A stretch of 64,000 nucleotides of DNA from Pyropia yezoensis (GCA_009829735.1 CM020619.1:23647554-23711553), one strand, 5' to 3'. Numbered from the stretch's first letter, positions 11,033-23,626 are shown. The notes: generated by a model from the sequence alone, not told the origin. Program-made: numbers and translations.

Positions 11033-11604
11033 TGTAATATCCCTCGCCCTGACATGGCGCTGACCCGGGATGCCAACCAGGGGACACCAGATGCCAGGAC
11101 ACGCCCGCCATGTGGGGACGGTTGGCGGCCACGGCCCGTGCCCAGCACAGGGATGCGGTGGACTACGCTACCCACACGTGAAAGAGGGACATCTGATGGG
11201 TTTTTGCATATTTGTGAGGGGCTTGACTAGATAGAAGTGAGTGTGAGACTAGTGCGGGAAAATGGAATTAGTGGTGGTAGTGACCCCCGACCTGACGGGG
11301 TTAGACTCGGGTCGGGGCCACTCGGAGCTAGGGGGGGGCTGCCTGGCCAACGTGCAGAGGCTCCCCCAGAGGCACGTTAAGAGGGACAGCGAGGCGGACT
11401 TGGCCCGAGCCCTCAGAGAAACAGGCAACTGCGCGTTTGCCTTCCTCTTCCCCGTGTGCCCTACCGTGCGTATCTGTCGGCCCTGCCGAGAGGCACGTGA
11501 GGCAACAGGCATACCATCCTCGTAGTTCCCCTCTCTGTGTTACCAGTCCCCTTTCCTCTGAGGGATACTGACACGTGTCTGAGTGCATCGAGTAATATAC
11601 CACA
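11033..11604 (+). repeat. Element 1 3' LTR
   Basis: 572 bases starting TGTAATATCCC and ending ATACCACA, preceded by a purine-rich GGGAGGGAG tract. Followed by CCCTC, the second copy of the target-site duplication. Confidence 0.88.
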
Positions 11605-11937
11605 CCCTCAACCCGAAGATGCGAGTCCCTCTGGTCATACGTAGTCGGTTGATACCGTTACCGAAGCGAGCTCCCAACTTGACAGTTAAGGATTAGAGGT
11701 AGTACCTCTGAGTAAGGATCGAAGTACGGTCACTTATATTGCTACATATCCCCCCCTTAGATTTGGCCGTTCCTCAGGTCGATCTGCGTTCGGCCTTCCG
11801 AATGAAAACATGTCGCGCAACCGTTCACCAGTCGGGCGGGTCTTTGCGCCCGTTCACTGCAGCCACCCCGTTCCGGGGTTGGTTGAGGGCTCCCCCCCCC
11901 CTCTGTGTGGCGCAAAAGCGCTCCCTTTGCTTGACCG

Positions 11938-14402
11938 TTGAAAATCACGATGCGGGCTTCGGCTCATGACCCCGCGGGGGGTGTGCTGCAAGCGGATTCG
12001 CCACAAGGTGACTGGTGGTGGGGGTGGCCGTCTCGAGTGGGCAAGAAAGGGAGGGGAGCGCCTGCGTTGCGCGGGGGCGGTTCCGGTGGGTCACAGTCGG
12101 ACGACGGCGAGGAGGACGTAAACGTCCACGTGTCGCCAGCTAGCCCGTCGGGGGGACTGTCCTCTTTGTGCAGCGGCACGACGGCACCATCGGCGGGCAG
12201 TCAACCTCGTGTAGCGACGCCGCTTTCTTCTCGTCCGTCTGCCCAGATGGGGCCGGGTGCCGGTGCCGGCGCGGTACATTCCCAGGATGGTGCTGCCGGG
12301 GGTGGTGGTGTTGTGCCTGTCGTCGGTGGCGAGCCCCCGCCGAGTATGGCGGGTCAAAATGATGCGGCTGCCCGCCCGGCCGGTGCCCCGGCAACAGAGG
12401 GGGTGGACGTGCTCAACCCTCCCGTGCCCACGAGGTGCGGCCTTTCCGTCGCGGAGGTGACGCTGGCGGTTGGGGAGCTGCCCGCGGTGCAGCGAGCCTC
12501 GGTCGGCCGAGACGTGTCTTCACCCATGGCGGTGGACGCCGGGAGCTACACCGGGCGGGCGCCCGCCCGTCTTCTCCCTTCTCGGCCCCGCGCGCATGCG
12601 CTGGTACATTTGCCGTAAAGGCTTCTGCCGGCGCCGGCGCTCCTTCCTGGGTCGGCCCGGGTTGCCCCGTTGGGTGGCGGAGTAGCCCCTGCGGTGGAGA
12701 TTTCCCCTATGGCGGTCTCCGGCGTGGTGGCTCGGGTCCGCGGCTTGACCGTTCAATAGCCCATGAACTCTGCTGGCCGGATGCGGGTGGACGTCCGCCC
12801 GCCGAGCTACCGTGGAGGCTCCTCCCGTCGCGTCAAGCTGGACTCGTGCTGGAAGCGAGAGTTGGCGCGGCTGGTCGCCCAGTCGAATGCGGTTCGTGTC
12901 AACCATCATTGGGCGCTAAGTCAGCCGGACGATGGCATGCCCAACTCTGGCGCGCCCAGGTCGGGCGGAGTGAGGTCTTCCTCAGCCCCTCTTTCGGAGC
13001 ATGCGACTTGGTCGCTCCCGCGTTGCCGCGGGACGTTGACGACCCTTACAGTGCTCGGGGGGTTGCAGCTGCTGAGCCCCCCCTTGAGTTTGGGCAGACC
13101 GTGCCCGGTACCAACCGGTATCCCGTCTTGGTGTACTCTCCGGGGGTATCCCCGTATCTGACGTTGACGGCGCCCTTCCCACCCATGGCTGGGCTGAAGT
13201 CGGCGTCGAGCTCGCGCCGCAACCATGGTATCATGGCGGATGCGTTTCGCAGCGACATAACGTGTGCGTTGCAGACCGGTAACAGTCGCGCGCCGCTGTA
13301 CACTCTGGTGCGCCAGTCTGGGTGGCAGGAGGGGTGGGAGCCCGCCCCTGCGTTCCGGTTTAACACCATTTGTGCCTCCCGTATTTCGGTAGCGTGCTGG
13401 TCTCTCAGCCCGTGCACCCGTTGCAGGGTACCTTCACCATGGACGTCACCCTCAGGCGGGCTTCTTCTTTCCTGTTATCCGCTCGTCAACAGGGTTGGCT
13501 GTTTCATCTGCCTGCAGGTGTCCGTCGGCACATTAGGAAGCTGGGTGTTGACACCATTGCTGCCCAGACGGGACTGGCCCGTGAGTTGGAAGCCCGTCTG
13601 GCCGGTCGAAATGCCGTGAACTGGGTGGAGGTGTTGAACCTGCCTCCGTACCGGGATCCGCAGGCTGGGGCTCTCCCCCTGCCCTGTCATTCCCTACGAA
13701 TCCGCCGGGGCCTACCGGGTGAGGCTGGTTACCGTAGGTGGGCGTTCACCGAGGCGGTCAGTGACCTGCGTATTCCCATGGTCATCCGTGATCCTCTTCA
13801 GGTTATGGACCCGTGGTTCGGTGATCCGATTACGATGGGGGCTGGTCGTCGCTCCCGTGAGTGGGCCTCTACGGGTAGGGAATGTGAGGCGTCTCGTCGA
13901 TGGGGGGAGTCCCGCTGGGTTCTCCGTGGGGCTGCTTCCATAGGGTCTGCTCCTCTGTCCGGCCGGGTCTTACCGCGTCTCGTACCGGGCGCTACCAGCT
14001 CCGGTGGTGGCTGTGTCGGTTCCTGCCGCGCGGATGTCGGCCCCTCCGGCTCCGCCGGTATCCTCGTCCGCCCCCGTCGCGCCGGACTGGGATCCCCGTT
14101 TGTGGTATGAGGGCGTTGACGCCCTGATTACCCGCGAGCTGCGGGAGGGTCTCTCAGTTAGCTGGGGGGATATCCCCACAGGTGCTGCGCTGGTTGGTAC
14201 CGCGTGTTGCTTCGGTGGTGTGTTGGACCGCAACCAGCTAGCCATGGAGGCAGTGGAGGCTGGTCGCAGCACTCTAGCGGAGCTATGCACTGAGGCTACT
14301 CAGGCGGATGGCCGTCGTGATATTGCCGACCGCTGGATTATGGATGTGTACGCGGCAACGCGTGAGTGGCCTCCTTCTACTGGTGGGGGTACCCCCTACT
14401 GA
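11938..14402 (+). pseudogene. Element 2 antisense ORF, frameshifted
   Basis: On the strand opposite to element 2 gag-pol, between pol and its 3' LTR. Coding-like sequence passes through three frames: 11938-12618 (Gly/Pro/Ser-rich N-terminus), a middle part best read in the frame of 12435-13619 (PLEFGQTVPGTNRYPV, then VRQSGWQEGWEP), then 13370-14110 and 14004-14402. The middle resembles the antisense protein of element 3: GQTVPG against GGTIPG followed by PYL in both, and FGSVLVSQP then QQGWLFHLPA against FGSAMLVASP then QRWGMLWHLTP. Function unknown. It appears decayed but was once protein-coding. Confidence 0.5.
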
Positions 14403-14845
14403 GAGCTGTCTCTATGAGAGCGAGGGACCCGGTGACCTATATGGTGGCCGGGCAGTAGTGGTGTAAACTCATCCCCAGATGGGGCATTGCATGACTCTGG
14501 TTGTTGCCTTCCGAGGGTACCACTCGGCTTGGTTGTGGCTTGCCGTAGCTTCTCTCGCGGCCCAACCGATCCTGGTCGGGTGATACTCGTGAAGGTCATC
14601 CTCCCTTACTCCGTCACTTGCCTCCATGAACGTAGGGTTACCTTTGTGTAAGCCCCATGATACTTCGATATTATCGGAATTATCTTCTCCCTTCAAGCTA
14701 AAAATGATTTAGGTGAGTAGCCCACTTAGTTTGCTAAAGCTCGCTCCGACTTAGTGAACCTAAGTCTGACGGAATCCTTGTCACACCCTACTTAGTAGGT
14801 CTAAGCCCCACCCCCCAACAGCCGAAGTCGGTGTCGGTTGGGTAG

Positions 14846-17800
14846 TTACAGTAGGCGGCGTCGCCTCATGTACGGCATGAGGATCTGGCGTGGCATTTTG
14901 TCCTCCCGTTCCCAGGTCGATGAGTCGTATCCGACCCACATCACCGTGACGTACCAGGGTTCTGGTAGGTCTGGGTCGGTATGTCCCATGATTCTCTCTA
15001 CCTGGTATGGGATTCCATCCGGGCCCACTGGGTCATCTGACCGGTGTGTGGTAAGAGCTTCACGTAGCAACCCAGCCAGTACCGGCTGAGGCTGTTCCGG
15101 CTTCTGCGCCGGTGTGACATCATTCAGGCTGATGCGCTGTCTCGCAGTATCGGAGTGGAGGATGACAGAGTGATCATCTCTGTGCAGTATCTGGTACGGT
15201 CCCTTGACCGGTTGCATGAGCTTGTTCCCACGGAACTTCTGATGTCTGATATAGACCCAGTCGCCTGTCACCAGGGTTGCCTTGCGTACCCGTAGACGGA
15301 CGTCGAACTTCTTTTTGTATCGAAGCTGAGTTCGGTCAAGGGCACCCTTGAGCTAAGGGATCATCCACGGTAGCTTGGCCAACCAAGCTAGGTCCATCCG
15401 CTCGGCCGGACGGCCCTTCGGTGCGTCATACCGACAGCACCTGCCCAGTGGCAGCGTTAGGTTACCGACGCCCATAGGCATGACCCACTGCACTGCAGTG
15501 GGGCAATTTTCGTGCTCGGGTGGGGCCTGGCATTGTATGCCAGGGTGAGTACAGACAGGAGCCTGTCCCACGTGCTTGTGTGCTCAGCCACGTAGCATTG
15601 GAGCATCTTGAAGATGGCGCGGTTGAACCGTTCCACTTGCCCGTTGGTTTGTGGGTGGTAGTCGGAAGCCCGACGTGGTTTGATCCCGAACATGCGCATG
15701 ACCTTTGTGCAGAATGCTGATGTCAGACTTGCTCCGTTATCGGAGAGGAGCTGCTTCATCACGCCGCAAGCGGTGATCCAGTGGTCAACAACTGCGTTCA
15801 TAATGGTGCATGCCGTGTCATCCGGAATGGCTGCTGCTCGTGACAGCTTGGTGAAGTGCTCCGACATGACCAGGATATACCTGTTGCTGTCTTCCGTTAC
15901 CGGAAGCGGCCCGAGTTTTTCGATAGCGCCTTGCTCGTTGAGCCCATCGGGTGGGAATATTTTCATAGCGGATGTTCACCTATGAAGACCTTTACGATTC
16001 CGTGGACACGGGTGGCACCCCCGCACGTGGTCGATTAAGTCGACGGTCAATTCTGGCCAGTAGAAGAACCATCGCATGGGTGCGAACATGCGTGAGCTTC
16101 TTGGGTGCCCGGCCGAAGGGTTCTCGTGCTCTTGTTCCATGACGGCCTGCCGTGAGGACACGGGGACCACGACCTGATGTCGTCCGTCGGCGGGTGCCCG
16201 CCGGTATATGAGTCCGTCTTCATTCTCGGAGAAGATGCCGGCCGTTCCGGCCAGGAGATTGGCGCGGAGGCGTCTTCATTCATCGTCATAGGCTTGTGCC
16301 TCGCGGAAGTCCGCGAGCGTTAGCTGGCATGCCAGGTGTTCCATGGTATGGTCAACCACACGTTGGACGGCATTGCTCACCATGCACACCGGTACCACCG
16401 GGATGTCCTCTTCGACCGGGCGGGTATCCCCGCTCGTTGTGACGAGGCTAGGCAGTGCATCTCCCAGATGGTGAGTAGCGCCGGCCTTACATATGGTCCG
16501 GTAGTCGTGCTCGGCCATCTTTAGCCGCCATCGGGCTGGCCGTTCATAGCTGTTGAAATCCTTGTCGCCAAGGATGAGAAGCCATCGTAAAGGTTCGTGG
16601 TCGGACCTTACGATGAACCTGGAACCTTCCAGGTATGGCCGGAGCAGTTGCACTGCCTATATGACTCCGAGGCACTCGCGCTCGGTGGCACTATAGTAAC
16701 GCTCAGCCGGGTTGAGTGTCCGGCTGAAGTACCCTACCGGATGTTGATCCGGGATAGCGCTATCGGTACCGATGAGCGTCTCTCCCTGTAACAAGGTCCA
16801 CTCTACCTGGGTATCGCATGCATCGACATCCATGACAAAAGTCCCGCGTCTATGCTGCTACGCAAGCCCGGGTGGGGACAGCAGGGCTTGCGTGGGTGAC
16901 TCGAATTCTCGCTCGGCAAGGGGGTTTGAAGTACCTTTGGCAAGGTGCTGCTCGTCAGAACCGTTAACGGTTTGGCTTTACGAGCGAAGTCCTTGACGAA
17001 CCGTCGGTGTACGTTACACATGCCCAGAAATCTCTGGAGCTGCGTCTGGGTGTTCGGATATCGAGCGTCCCGGAAACCCGGGTATTGGAATCGAGTACAC
17101 CCAGCTTTCCTGGGGTGATTTGGTGACCCGGATAATCGACGGTCTGTTAAAAGAAGGCGCACTTTTTGAGTCGCAGGGTTACCCCGGCGTTCCTCAAAAT
17201 GATGTGTGCCTCGTCAAAATGTTGGACATGACATCCATGTTACGCGAGGAGACGATGATATCGTCGGGGTACACTAGGCATTTACGCCGCTTCACCCCGT
17301 CAGTACAATGTCGATGGCCCGCTGGCGTGTGGCGGGTGCGTTGGAAACTCCGAAAGGCATCTTTAGGAACTCGTACACTCCACTGTGACAGACGAACGCT
17401 GTCTTGGGGATGTCCTGCTCTGCCACTGGGATCTGCCAGTACCCGGCATTGCAGTCGATGATGGTTAACACTGTGGCCATCCCCAGGGCGTCGATGCAAT
17501 CATCGATCCTTGGTTATGGGTCGGAGTCCCTCTTGGAGACCAAGTTGAGGCGTCAATAATCGATGCAGAACCGAGGGGTTTGATCCTTCTTTGGTACGAT
17601 GACGACTGGGGCGCCCCATTCCGACATAGAGGCTGTGATCACCTTAACTTCAGTCATCCTCTTCACTTCCTCATCAAAGATGTCTCCTTGCATACGTCCC
17701 GCTCGGTGCGGCTGCGACCGGGCAGGTCGTGCACTTGGTACCAGGTCAATTCTAGGTTGGGTTGCCCCAATTTCACGCAAAGCTCCGCCTGTCCACTTGA

Positions 17801-18690
17801 CGTCGTGCTTCTGAAGCATTCGTCTTACTCCTTCAGCTGTTAAAGGGGCAAGATGGTCGAGGTCAGTCTCGGCGGAAGCCTTCAACGCTTCATGGTCCTT
17901 CGGCGGAATGTTCGCTGGTACTGGCGGTCGACTAGGCTTATCGATGCCGGGGTTCTCCCACTCGGGGGCCTCGGCGACCGCCAGTACCTCAAGTGGTTCC
18001 ACTTGAACTTCCACGTTAGGGTGTACGGATGGCTCCCTCGTGGAGCTCGTAGATCCCGAGAATAGTTCCCTTCGGAAGGGTGACGGCCTTGCGGCGATAG
18101 TTCGCCATCACGAGAAGTAAAGATCCCCCCGCTGGGAGGTCTATGATACCGTTCGCCATGGTGAACCCATGGCGCTTGTATGTCCGCAGGGTGGACAGGA
18201 CCCGGAAGGTGCCTGTGAGGTCGCAGTTAACCGGGAGCACCGCCTCGGACAGCGGCTCAAAGCGAGTTCGCTTAGCTCACCAAAGTGTCTTCGGTTCTAC
18301 GCTCGCCTCAACCTCAGCCACGGCAACGTGGCTCCTTCGTAGCTTCAGGTCCCTGACGAAAGCCGTCTGTCCTCGCGTCGTACCGTCGGCGTCTTGCAGC
18401 TCGACAGTATTCCGGCTTCGCCGGATCGCATCCACGTGATCGTTGATACAATGTACACCGTGCAGGGCACGGATAGGGTTTCACAAATCAGGAAGTCGAC
18501 TTCCGTGGTGAGTTCCCCAATCTTAAACCGAAGCGACATCGCGGCTGTAGCGAGAATGAGACGACTATTTGCGTCTTTGATCGTGCGTCCTCGGATCACT
18601 CTGACTCGCAGGAGCCACTTGTCCAGGAGGGTATCCTTCCGGATGAGGTTCAGTCCAGCCCCCGTATCCAGTACAGGATACTATGACGGC
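14846..18690 (-). pseudogene. Element 2 pol (PR-RT-RH-IN-chromodomain)
   Basis: Minus-strand order is canonical for chromoviruses. Protease active site LDTGAG near 18640-18675; RT in 18014-17190 with the catalytic motif read as YPDD (about 17260-17271) instead of the usual YLDD; RNase H around 16276-16650 (FIVRSDHEPLRWLL); integrase zinc-binding region near 15976-16170 (CHPC) and core 15457-15966 with LSDNGASLTS and VERFN; chromodomain 14846-15030 (YQVERIMGHTDP, WVGYDSSTWE). There are several frameshifts and stops, including a CGA to TGA change just after CIDY. Not functional. Confidence 0.8.
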
Positions 18691-18999
18691 GTCGACTGGG
18701 GGTCAACCCCCAGGCTGGCTGATACCTTTAAGTTTTCCAAGGTGAACAGCACATGGCCTACCCCGATATCCAGTGTACGTCGGGCATTTTTGACACGGTT
18801 TTTGGCTGGTTCCAGGTGACGGGGCCTCCCGTCCTTACCTCCCCTTTAAGAGTCTGGTCATCATTCCCCTGACTTCATCTCGTCGGGGTAGGAAGGTGCA
18901 GCCGGGGATTGATGCGGCATTGGCTCAACCACGCTCTCTGTAGGGCTCTCCCCGCGGCCGTACGGGGTAGTTTGCTCGGGCTAACCCAGCGACCCCGTG

Positions 19000-21178
19000 T
19001 CACCCTTCCTCGTACTCGTTTCCCGCAACTGGCTGAGTAACGTCTTCCGGGGTGTCCGTGTGAGGGGATGCCTCCTCAAAAGCCAGTACTTCTTCTAGAG
19101 CCTGCAGCCTACACTGTGCTGGTCCCGGTGCACTGGAAGGACAACCCCAAGTGGCTGCCTTGCGTTGCGCCGCTGCCCGCCGAGACCTTTCCAGCATGAG
19201 CGGGCACGAACACACCCAGTGCTGGCGATCCCCGCACAACGTGCATCCGGACGTACCGGCCGTGCCGGGTGTCCGCGTCGGGGCAGCTCCACAACCGCGT
19301 GTGACTGCATGGGGGGCCTGACTGCCCGCTCCTTGGTGGGCCTTTGGTTCTTGAGTCAACCGACACAGGGCCTCCACCAAACGGTTGGGCCGGCTCGCAA
19401 CCTGCGCAGGTGCCTCCGTGCGTACCGCCCACGTTGGCATGGGTTCATTGGGGTTCTCCGTGATCGGGGAGTACCCTGTGGTCTGTACTTACAGGACGCG
19501 ACTTGCCGCGGCCTCGCTGACGTGGAACAGGGTCCCCGCAAGGGACCCTGTTACACGGGATGTACGCCACCGTACCCCGCTCATCAATCACCGGCGTAGC
19601 AGGTAGCACCGGGTGGCCCTGTTGGTCTACCAGGGGTTCCTCCTCGCCCGTGCGTGCGTACTCGGTCGCCACCCGTACTTGTTCGCCCTTACGTTCCACC
19701 TTCTCTTGCCTCGGTACCGGGGTGAGACTGAGCGTGCTCCCCTCCCTCTGTGGCTCCGGGGCTAAGGCGCACTCTGGGCGAAGCACCCGGTAGGCGCCCT
19801 TCAGAGACTTGCACATGTGCATCAGTCGACTAAAGTTCGCCTGAGCCGTAGTGGCTCCCCGTGCGGATATCCGCACGTAGTTGGCTTCCCCTGCGAACAG
19901 GATGGCCCGAAACTCCCTTTCTCCTAAGAGTTTCCCAAGCTCGTAGTCGAAATTTTGGATCCGGCGTCCGAACATCTCTTCATCCTCCCAGGACTTGGCG
20001 GTGGCGGTGCGAAGGGCCCAGTAGTGGTCTTTCTCACTTGTTCTTATTAAGGTAGCTGCTCAGCAGCTCCTTGAGAACACGACGGTCATCCATGAGTGTA
20101 GCTGCGACCCTCATTCCCGGCATCGGGCATGCCTGGCGGAGGATGCCTCGTACCCGTTCGTCAAAAAAAAACGGGATGATCTCCAGGGCTAACACCTCGT
20201 AAACGAGTGCCTTTTCTGCGGCTGCTTTAAGCTGTTCAACGAGCCCATGACTGCCAACGCACGTCCGTTTGGGCCTCCGAGCATCGGAACCCTCTTCATC
20301 TGGGTCTGCATGGAGCGGATCGCCCGATGCGAGTTGTTACGCATCGATTCCGATGCGATAGTAGAGCGGTCTTCCAAACGGTTCCGTTTCGGATTCAGTA
20401 CCGACCGGAAGACTTCGTTGAAGATCTCCGTGGCAGGGTCCTGGCTATCCAGTCGCTTGGCCAGGTGGTGAGTGATCGCATCGGACTCTATTCGCTTCAG
20501 CAAGCTCGCAGTCACCTGCGCAGAAATGGCCTGTACCAGTGAAGCTGGTAATTCCGGCGTCGTCGCCTCGGGTTCCCGACTTGCTTGGCTTCCTCCTTCG
20601 CTGGCGTACTGGAAGAGGGTACCCCGCCTTCCAATTGTCGACTCTGGTCCGGAGTAGGTATCCGCCGGGTCTCATCCGCGTAGTCCGCTCCGGGTTCTCC
20701 GTGCGTAGGGTTCCGTGTGGCTCCGTTCTAACTCAGCTGACGAGTCGTATCCATAACCCGCCGTATCCGGTGGTTGTCGGGGAGTCACTGCGCCAAGGTC
20801 CACCCCGGTTGACTCCGAGAAAAATCAGGCCGGTTCAAGCCGTACAGGTATGGCAGAAATACGACGCGGTCCCGTCGTGTGGCGTCTTGACATCAGCACT
20901 GCCATTGCGTCCTACGTACATTCGTGACGAACGTCCAGTCCGGAACACCGAGCCTCGGCACGGGCCAGTGATGCCATCAGGGAGCTTTCTGGTGAAGGTG
21001 GCGGCGGAGTGAGGTCGGTCGATGACAGTTGAGGCGGGCCCCCGCCTCCTGCCGTCCGAGCCGTGCCAATCGTCAATCCGGCACCGGAGAGCATCGGCGT
21101 CTCAATGTAGTCGCTCGGGTGACCCATCCCGGTTTCCGTGATCACCTCCGGGGTCGGTGACGGACCCCGATCCGTCAT
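19000..21178 (-). pseudogene. Element 2 gag
   Basis: The start codon at 21178 lies 230 bases inside the PBS. Fragments 21178-20912 (MTDRGPSPTPEVIT), 20515-20189, 19975-19445 and 19440-19000 cover an acidic/Pro-rich N-terminus, a capsid-like middle and a zinc knuckle with C-x2-C-x4-H-x4-C spacing (CTLCGDRQHWVCSC, about 19244-19202). The frames are broken by indels. Confidence 0.65.
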
Positions 21179-21404
21179 CTTGAGCGTTCCCCGTCCCTTA
21201 AGTAGATATAATCACAAACAGTCAACCGACGTGACGGTCACCGCAAAGAAGAGAGCGAGGGGGTCGGTAGCAATCAATCACAATCAAATGTAACAACTCA
21301 ACACTGTCAACCAGATCGCCATACGACGAGTACAAGAAAAGGACCGACTCCCTATCCGTGTGCCAGGGCCGAAGACGGCGTCATCACTAGGGTGACGGAA
21401 ACCC

Positions 21405-21420
21405 GTCCCCTGCTGCTTCA
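21405..21420 (-). other. Element 2 primer-binding site
   Basis: The minus strand reads TGAAGCAGCAGGGGAC four bases inside the 5' LTR. It matches the PBS of elements 1 and 3 at 15 of 16 positions. Confidence 0.65.
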
Positions 21421-21424
21421 CCAA

Positions 21425-21786
21425 TATAGTACGATAGGAAACCGTTGCTCGTCCGCTCCCTGGGAACACTCACCAGGGGGGATCGGCACCAATGTCACAG
21501 GGAGGCAAAGGATGCTGTCCTTGGAGCGCAGGCCACGGGACCAAGATGGGGGCCCAAATGGGAGGGGTGTGTTGTTCTCCCATGGCCGGCGGTGGATTCG
21601 CCACCGGCCCCCTCGCCACAAACCCTCGGAGACACCATTAACTACCCTCCACCCCAAGCGGCAAGTCCCACTGGTCACTCGTAACTCGTTGATACCGTAA
21701 CCAAAACGAACTCCCAATTCGACAGTTAAGGATTACAAGTGGTCCCCTTCAGTTGAAATCGCATTACGATCAGCGATTTTGCTACA
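21425..21786 (-). repeat. Element 2 5' LTR
   Basis: 362 bases. The minus strand begins TGTAGCAAAATCGC and ends CGTACTATA, where the related copy at 7013 ends GTGCTACA. Equal in length to the reassembled 3' LTR. Confidence 0.85.
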
Positions 21787-23038
21787 GGTGATCCCCGCCC
21801 TTTGCGTGTGAGCCGGGGCGCTGTCACACGCCACTGCGGCCGGGAGCCCAGCAGTCCGTCAGCGCCGCCGCCAAAGCCAACTGCCAGTAAGGCTGCGACG
21901 ACAACGCTGGCACAATGACGGTGGCCGTGGCGGTGTGCTTCTTGATCGGCTCCAGCACAAGCGGGATCTCGTCGACCGCCGGGTTGGTCCCTGTGTTGAC
22001 AGCCTTCCACTCGTGCGATAACGCTTCGACTGGCACCCCGCGCTGTTCCAGCGCCTCGGAGCTGTCCTTTGGCAGCTGTTGATCCCGGTCGCAACGGGTC
22101 CACGTCATCCCGCCTGTACGGGGAATTGAGCGTAGAAAAACACTTCTTGATCACCTTTCATCACGTGGGTGAGTCCTTTGTGCGCCTGAGCGTGTCCGCC
22201 AACACGTTTGCGACCGTCGGGACCCAGTACGAGACGAGTGTCACCCGTAGCCATTGTCCGACCACGAGAAGCCGCCGCACGTCCGCGCAGAGCGCAGGAG
22301 AGCGGGGCACGAGGGCGTTGAGGACGTAAGGCGCCAATTGCGAGTCCGTGACGACCTTAATGATCGTGCCCGGCATGATGGCTGCGGCCGGGCCCAGGAG
22401 GGAGAACCGAATCGCGGCGACACTTGTTGATGTTGACATGCCATGTCAGCTCGTGCTTGTTAAAGAGCCCCCTAGCCGGCACCTTGACGTCGAGGACGCT
22501 ACCCCGGCCGCCGTAGAAGGCCTCTGCTTGCTGTGCGTAAGCCTGCGCCCGCGACCAGATTGGCCGGCTGTGGCCAGCGTGCCCGAAGTTGGTCCAGAAT
22601 CTCGGGTCCCGCACGCTCTGGTTGGTTAGCTGGCAGTCTGTCGATCCGATTGATCATCCGATGTTGTCATAGAACCACTGGGAAAGCAGGCGTGTCTTGG
22701 GCACCGCCAAAATGGCCGTCGCCACCATCCCACACTTCCGCTCCATGTGCTTCCGTCCCACTCACCGCCGGTTCTTGCCCGCCGTGGAGAGCAGGAGCGT
22801 CCCCTGCGCCCGCTGCTTAGAGACGCGCGCTGCTGTAGTACTGACCGCGTTGTTTGCCGTGGCCAAGGTAAGTCCCAGCAGTTCCATCGCCTGGGCAGCT
22901 TGCTGCCTCCCCTTTTCGGTGTGCAGTGACAGTACAAGTCTGTCATACAGGAGCGATACGGCTCTGAACGACTTGGCGGCATCCGCCGTAGGCACCGGTC
23001 GCTTGCCTGAGGCCGCCGCCCCGTGGTAGTGCACAGAC
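21787..23038 (-). pseudogene. DIRS-like RT C-terminal part and RNase H
   Basis: Minus-strand fragments in order: an RT thumb-like segment (LYDRLVLSLHTEKGRQQAAQ, then MELLGLTLATANNAVS) at about 23000-22770; a connection segment with SVRDPRFWTNFGHAGHSRPI (22640-22555); RNase H-like sequence with HELTWHVNI, then IKVVTDSQLAPYVLNALV and a VANVLADTLRRT ending (22440-22161); and a C-terminal tail EPIKKHTATATVIVPALS at about 21960-21824. The right edge meets the 5' LTR of element 3, the left edge the 5' LTR of element 2. At least four stops or shifts are present. The expected RT catalytic YxDD position, next to the element 3 junction, reads YHGA. Confidence 0.65.
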
Positions 23039-23506
23039 TGTGGCAGTATTGACCCCCAAGTAGGGGGGCAACACGTGCCATGCAATGGGCGGCAGGCCAC
23101 TAGCCTGACCCGTTCCTCCCTCTGCATTTGGATCCATAATCCCTAAGTTCGGGATAGTTAGCTTAGTAGTAAATCCAACTTGGATTTGAGGGTTTTCTGC
23201 ATTTATCGTCTTGAGTTTTCGTGTGGACGGGTGGGCAGATGCTGGGGTGAGAGATTATGAGTGGCGAGATTCTGAGGTGACCCTGGGGGGATAAGGGGAG
23301 GGACAGCGGGGCTTGGCCTTGCTTCCCCGTCCCGACCAAGAAACTGTTGGCCCACACACATCATCTTGTTTGTAAGTGGGGGGATTGCCCAACAGCAGGG
23401 AAAGAGTGTGTGCGACTTGCACTTCTTCCGATTCCCCCGGCACGGGAGGCAGCCCTTGCGCACCGCCCCAACTTGGGTGTCGCGTGTGTGAGTGGTTTTT
23501 GCCACA
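23039..23506 (+). repeat. Element 3 5' LTR
   Basis: 468 bases beginning TGTGGCAGTATTGACCC and ending TTTTTGCCACA, with inverted 7-base ends (TGTGGCA/TGCCACA). Partial relatives lie at 34700-35079 and, inverted, at 35945-36161. Confidence 0.88.
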
Positions 23507-23512
23507 TTTTGG

Positions 23513-23528
23513 TGGAGCAGCAGGGGAC
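23513..23528 (+). other. Element 3 primer-binding site
   Basis: TGGAGCAGCAGGGGAC six bases after the LTR, identical to the PBS of element 1. Confidence 0.7.
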
Positions 23529-23626
23529 AGAGGTAAAATTTACTTCCGGGGGCACCCGGGTGTAGGGGGCCCTTTGTCTCAGGGGAACGGTGGACTTGGA
23601 CCGTGTCATAAGGATCGTTAGCCAAC

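Larger units (their letters stand above)
7238..11604 (+). mobile_element. Gypsy element 1 (chromovirus), internally deleted
   Basis: Structurally complete: 5' LTR 7238-7809 and 3' LTR 11033-11604, each 572 bases, starting TGTAA and ending CCACA; PBS at 7817-7832; purine-rich tract just before 11033; perfect target duplication CCCTC on both sides. The internal part is only 3.2 kb because protease, RT and RNase H are missing: gag runs directly into the integrase core near 8950. The LTRs differ by roughly five percent over the first 125 bases by eye. It is non-autonomous and would need enzymes from a relative. Confidence 0.88.
7013..11746 (-). repeat. Element 2 3' LTR, interrupted
   Basis: Left part 7013-7237 matches 21425-21655 and right part 11610-11746 matches 21655-21786. 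The guest element (7238-11604) and its duplicated CCCTC (7233-7237, repeated at 11605-11609) sit at the corresponding point of the intact LTR. The match between the uninterrupted and interrupted copies serves as an empty-site comparison. Confidence 0.85.
7013..21786 (-). mobile_element. Gypsy element 2 (chromovirus), with element 1 nested in its 3' LTR
   Basis: On the minus strand: 5' LTR 21786-21425, PBS 21420-21405, gag, pol, chromodomain, an antisense ORF region, a polypurine tract (AAGGGGGGG on the minus strand, next to 11747) and the 3' LTR. The 3' LTR is split by element 1: 7013-7237 plus 11610-11746 totals 362 bases, exactly the length of the 5' LTR. Both LTR ends are inverted (TGTAGCA/TGCTACA, with one base changed at 21426). 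Flanks GGCGA (7008-7012) and GGTGA (21787-21791) form a 4-of-5 duplication. Without the guest it is about 10.4 kb. All coding regions are broken. Confidence 0.85.

Noticed and set aside
14403-14830. Possible left LTR of gypsy element 2 next to its pol end
   Set aside because: The sequence does not match the 21425-21786 LTR. The real 3' LTR is further left (7013-11746), beyond the antisense ORF, with the polypurine tract beside it.
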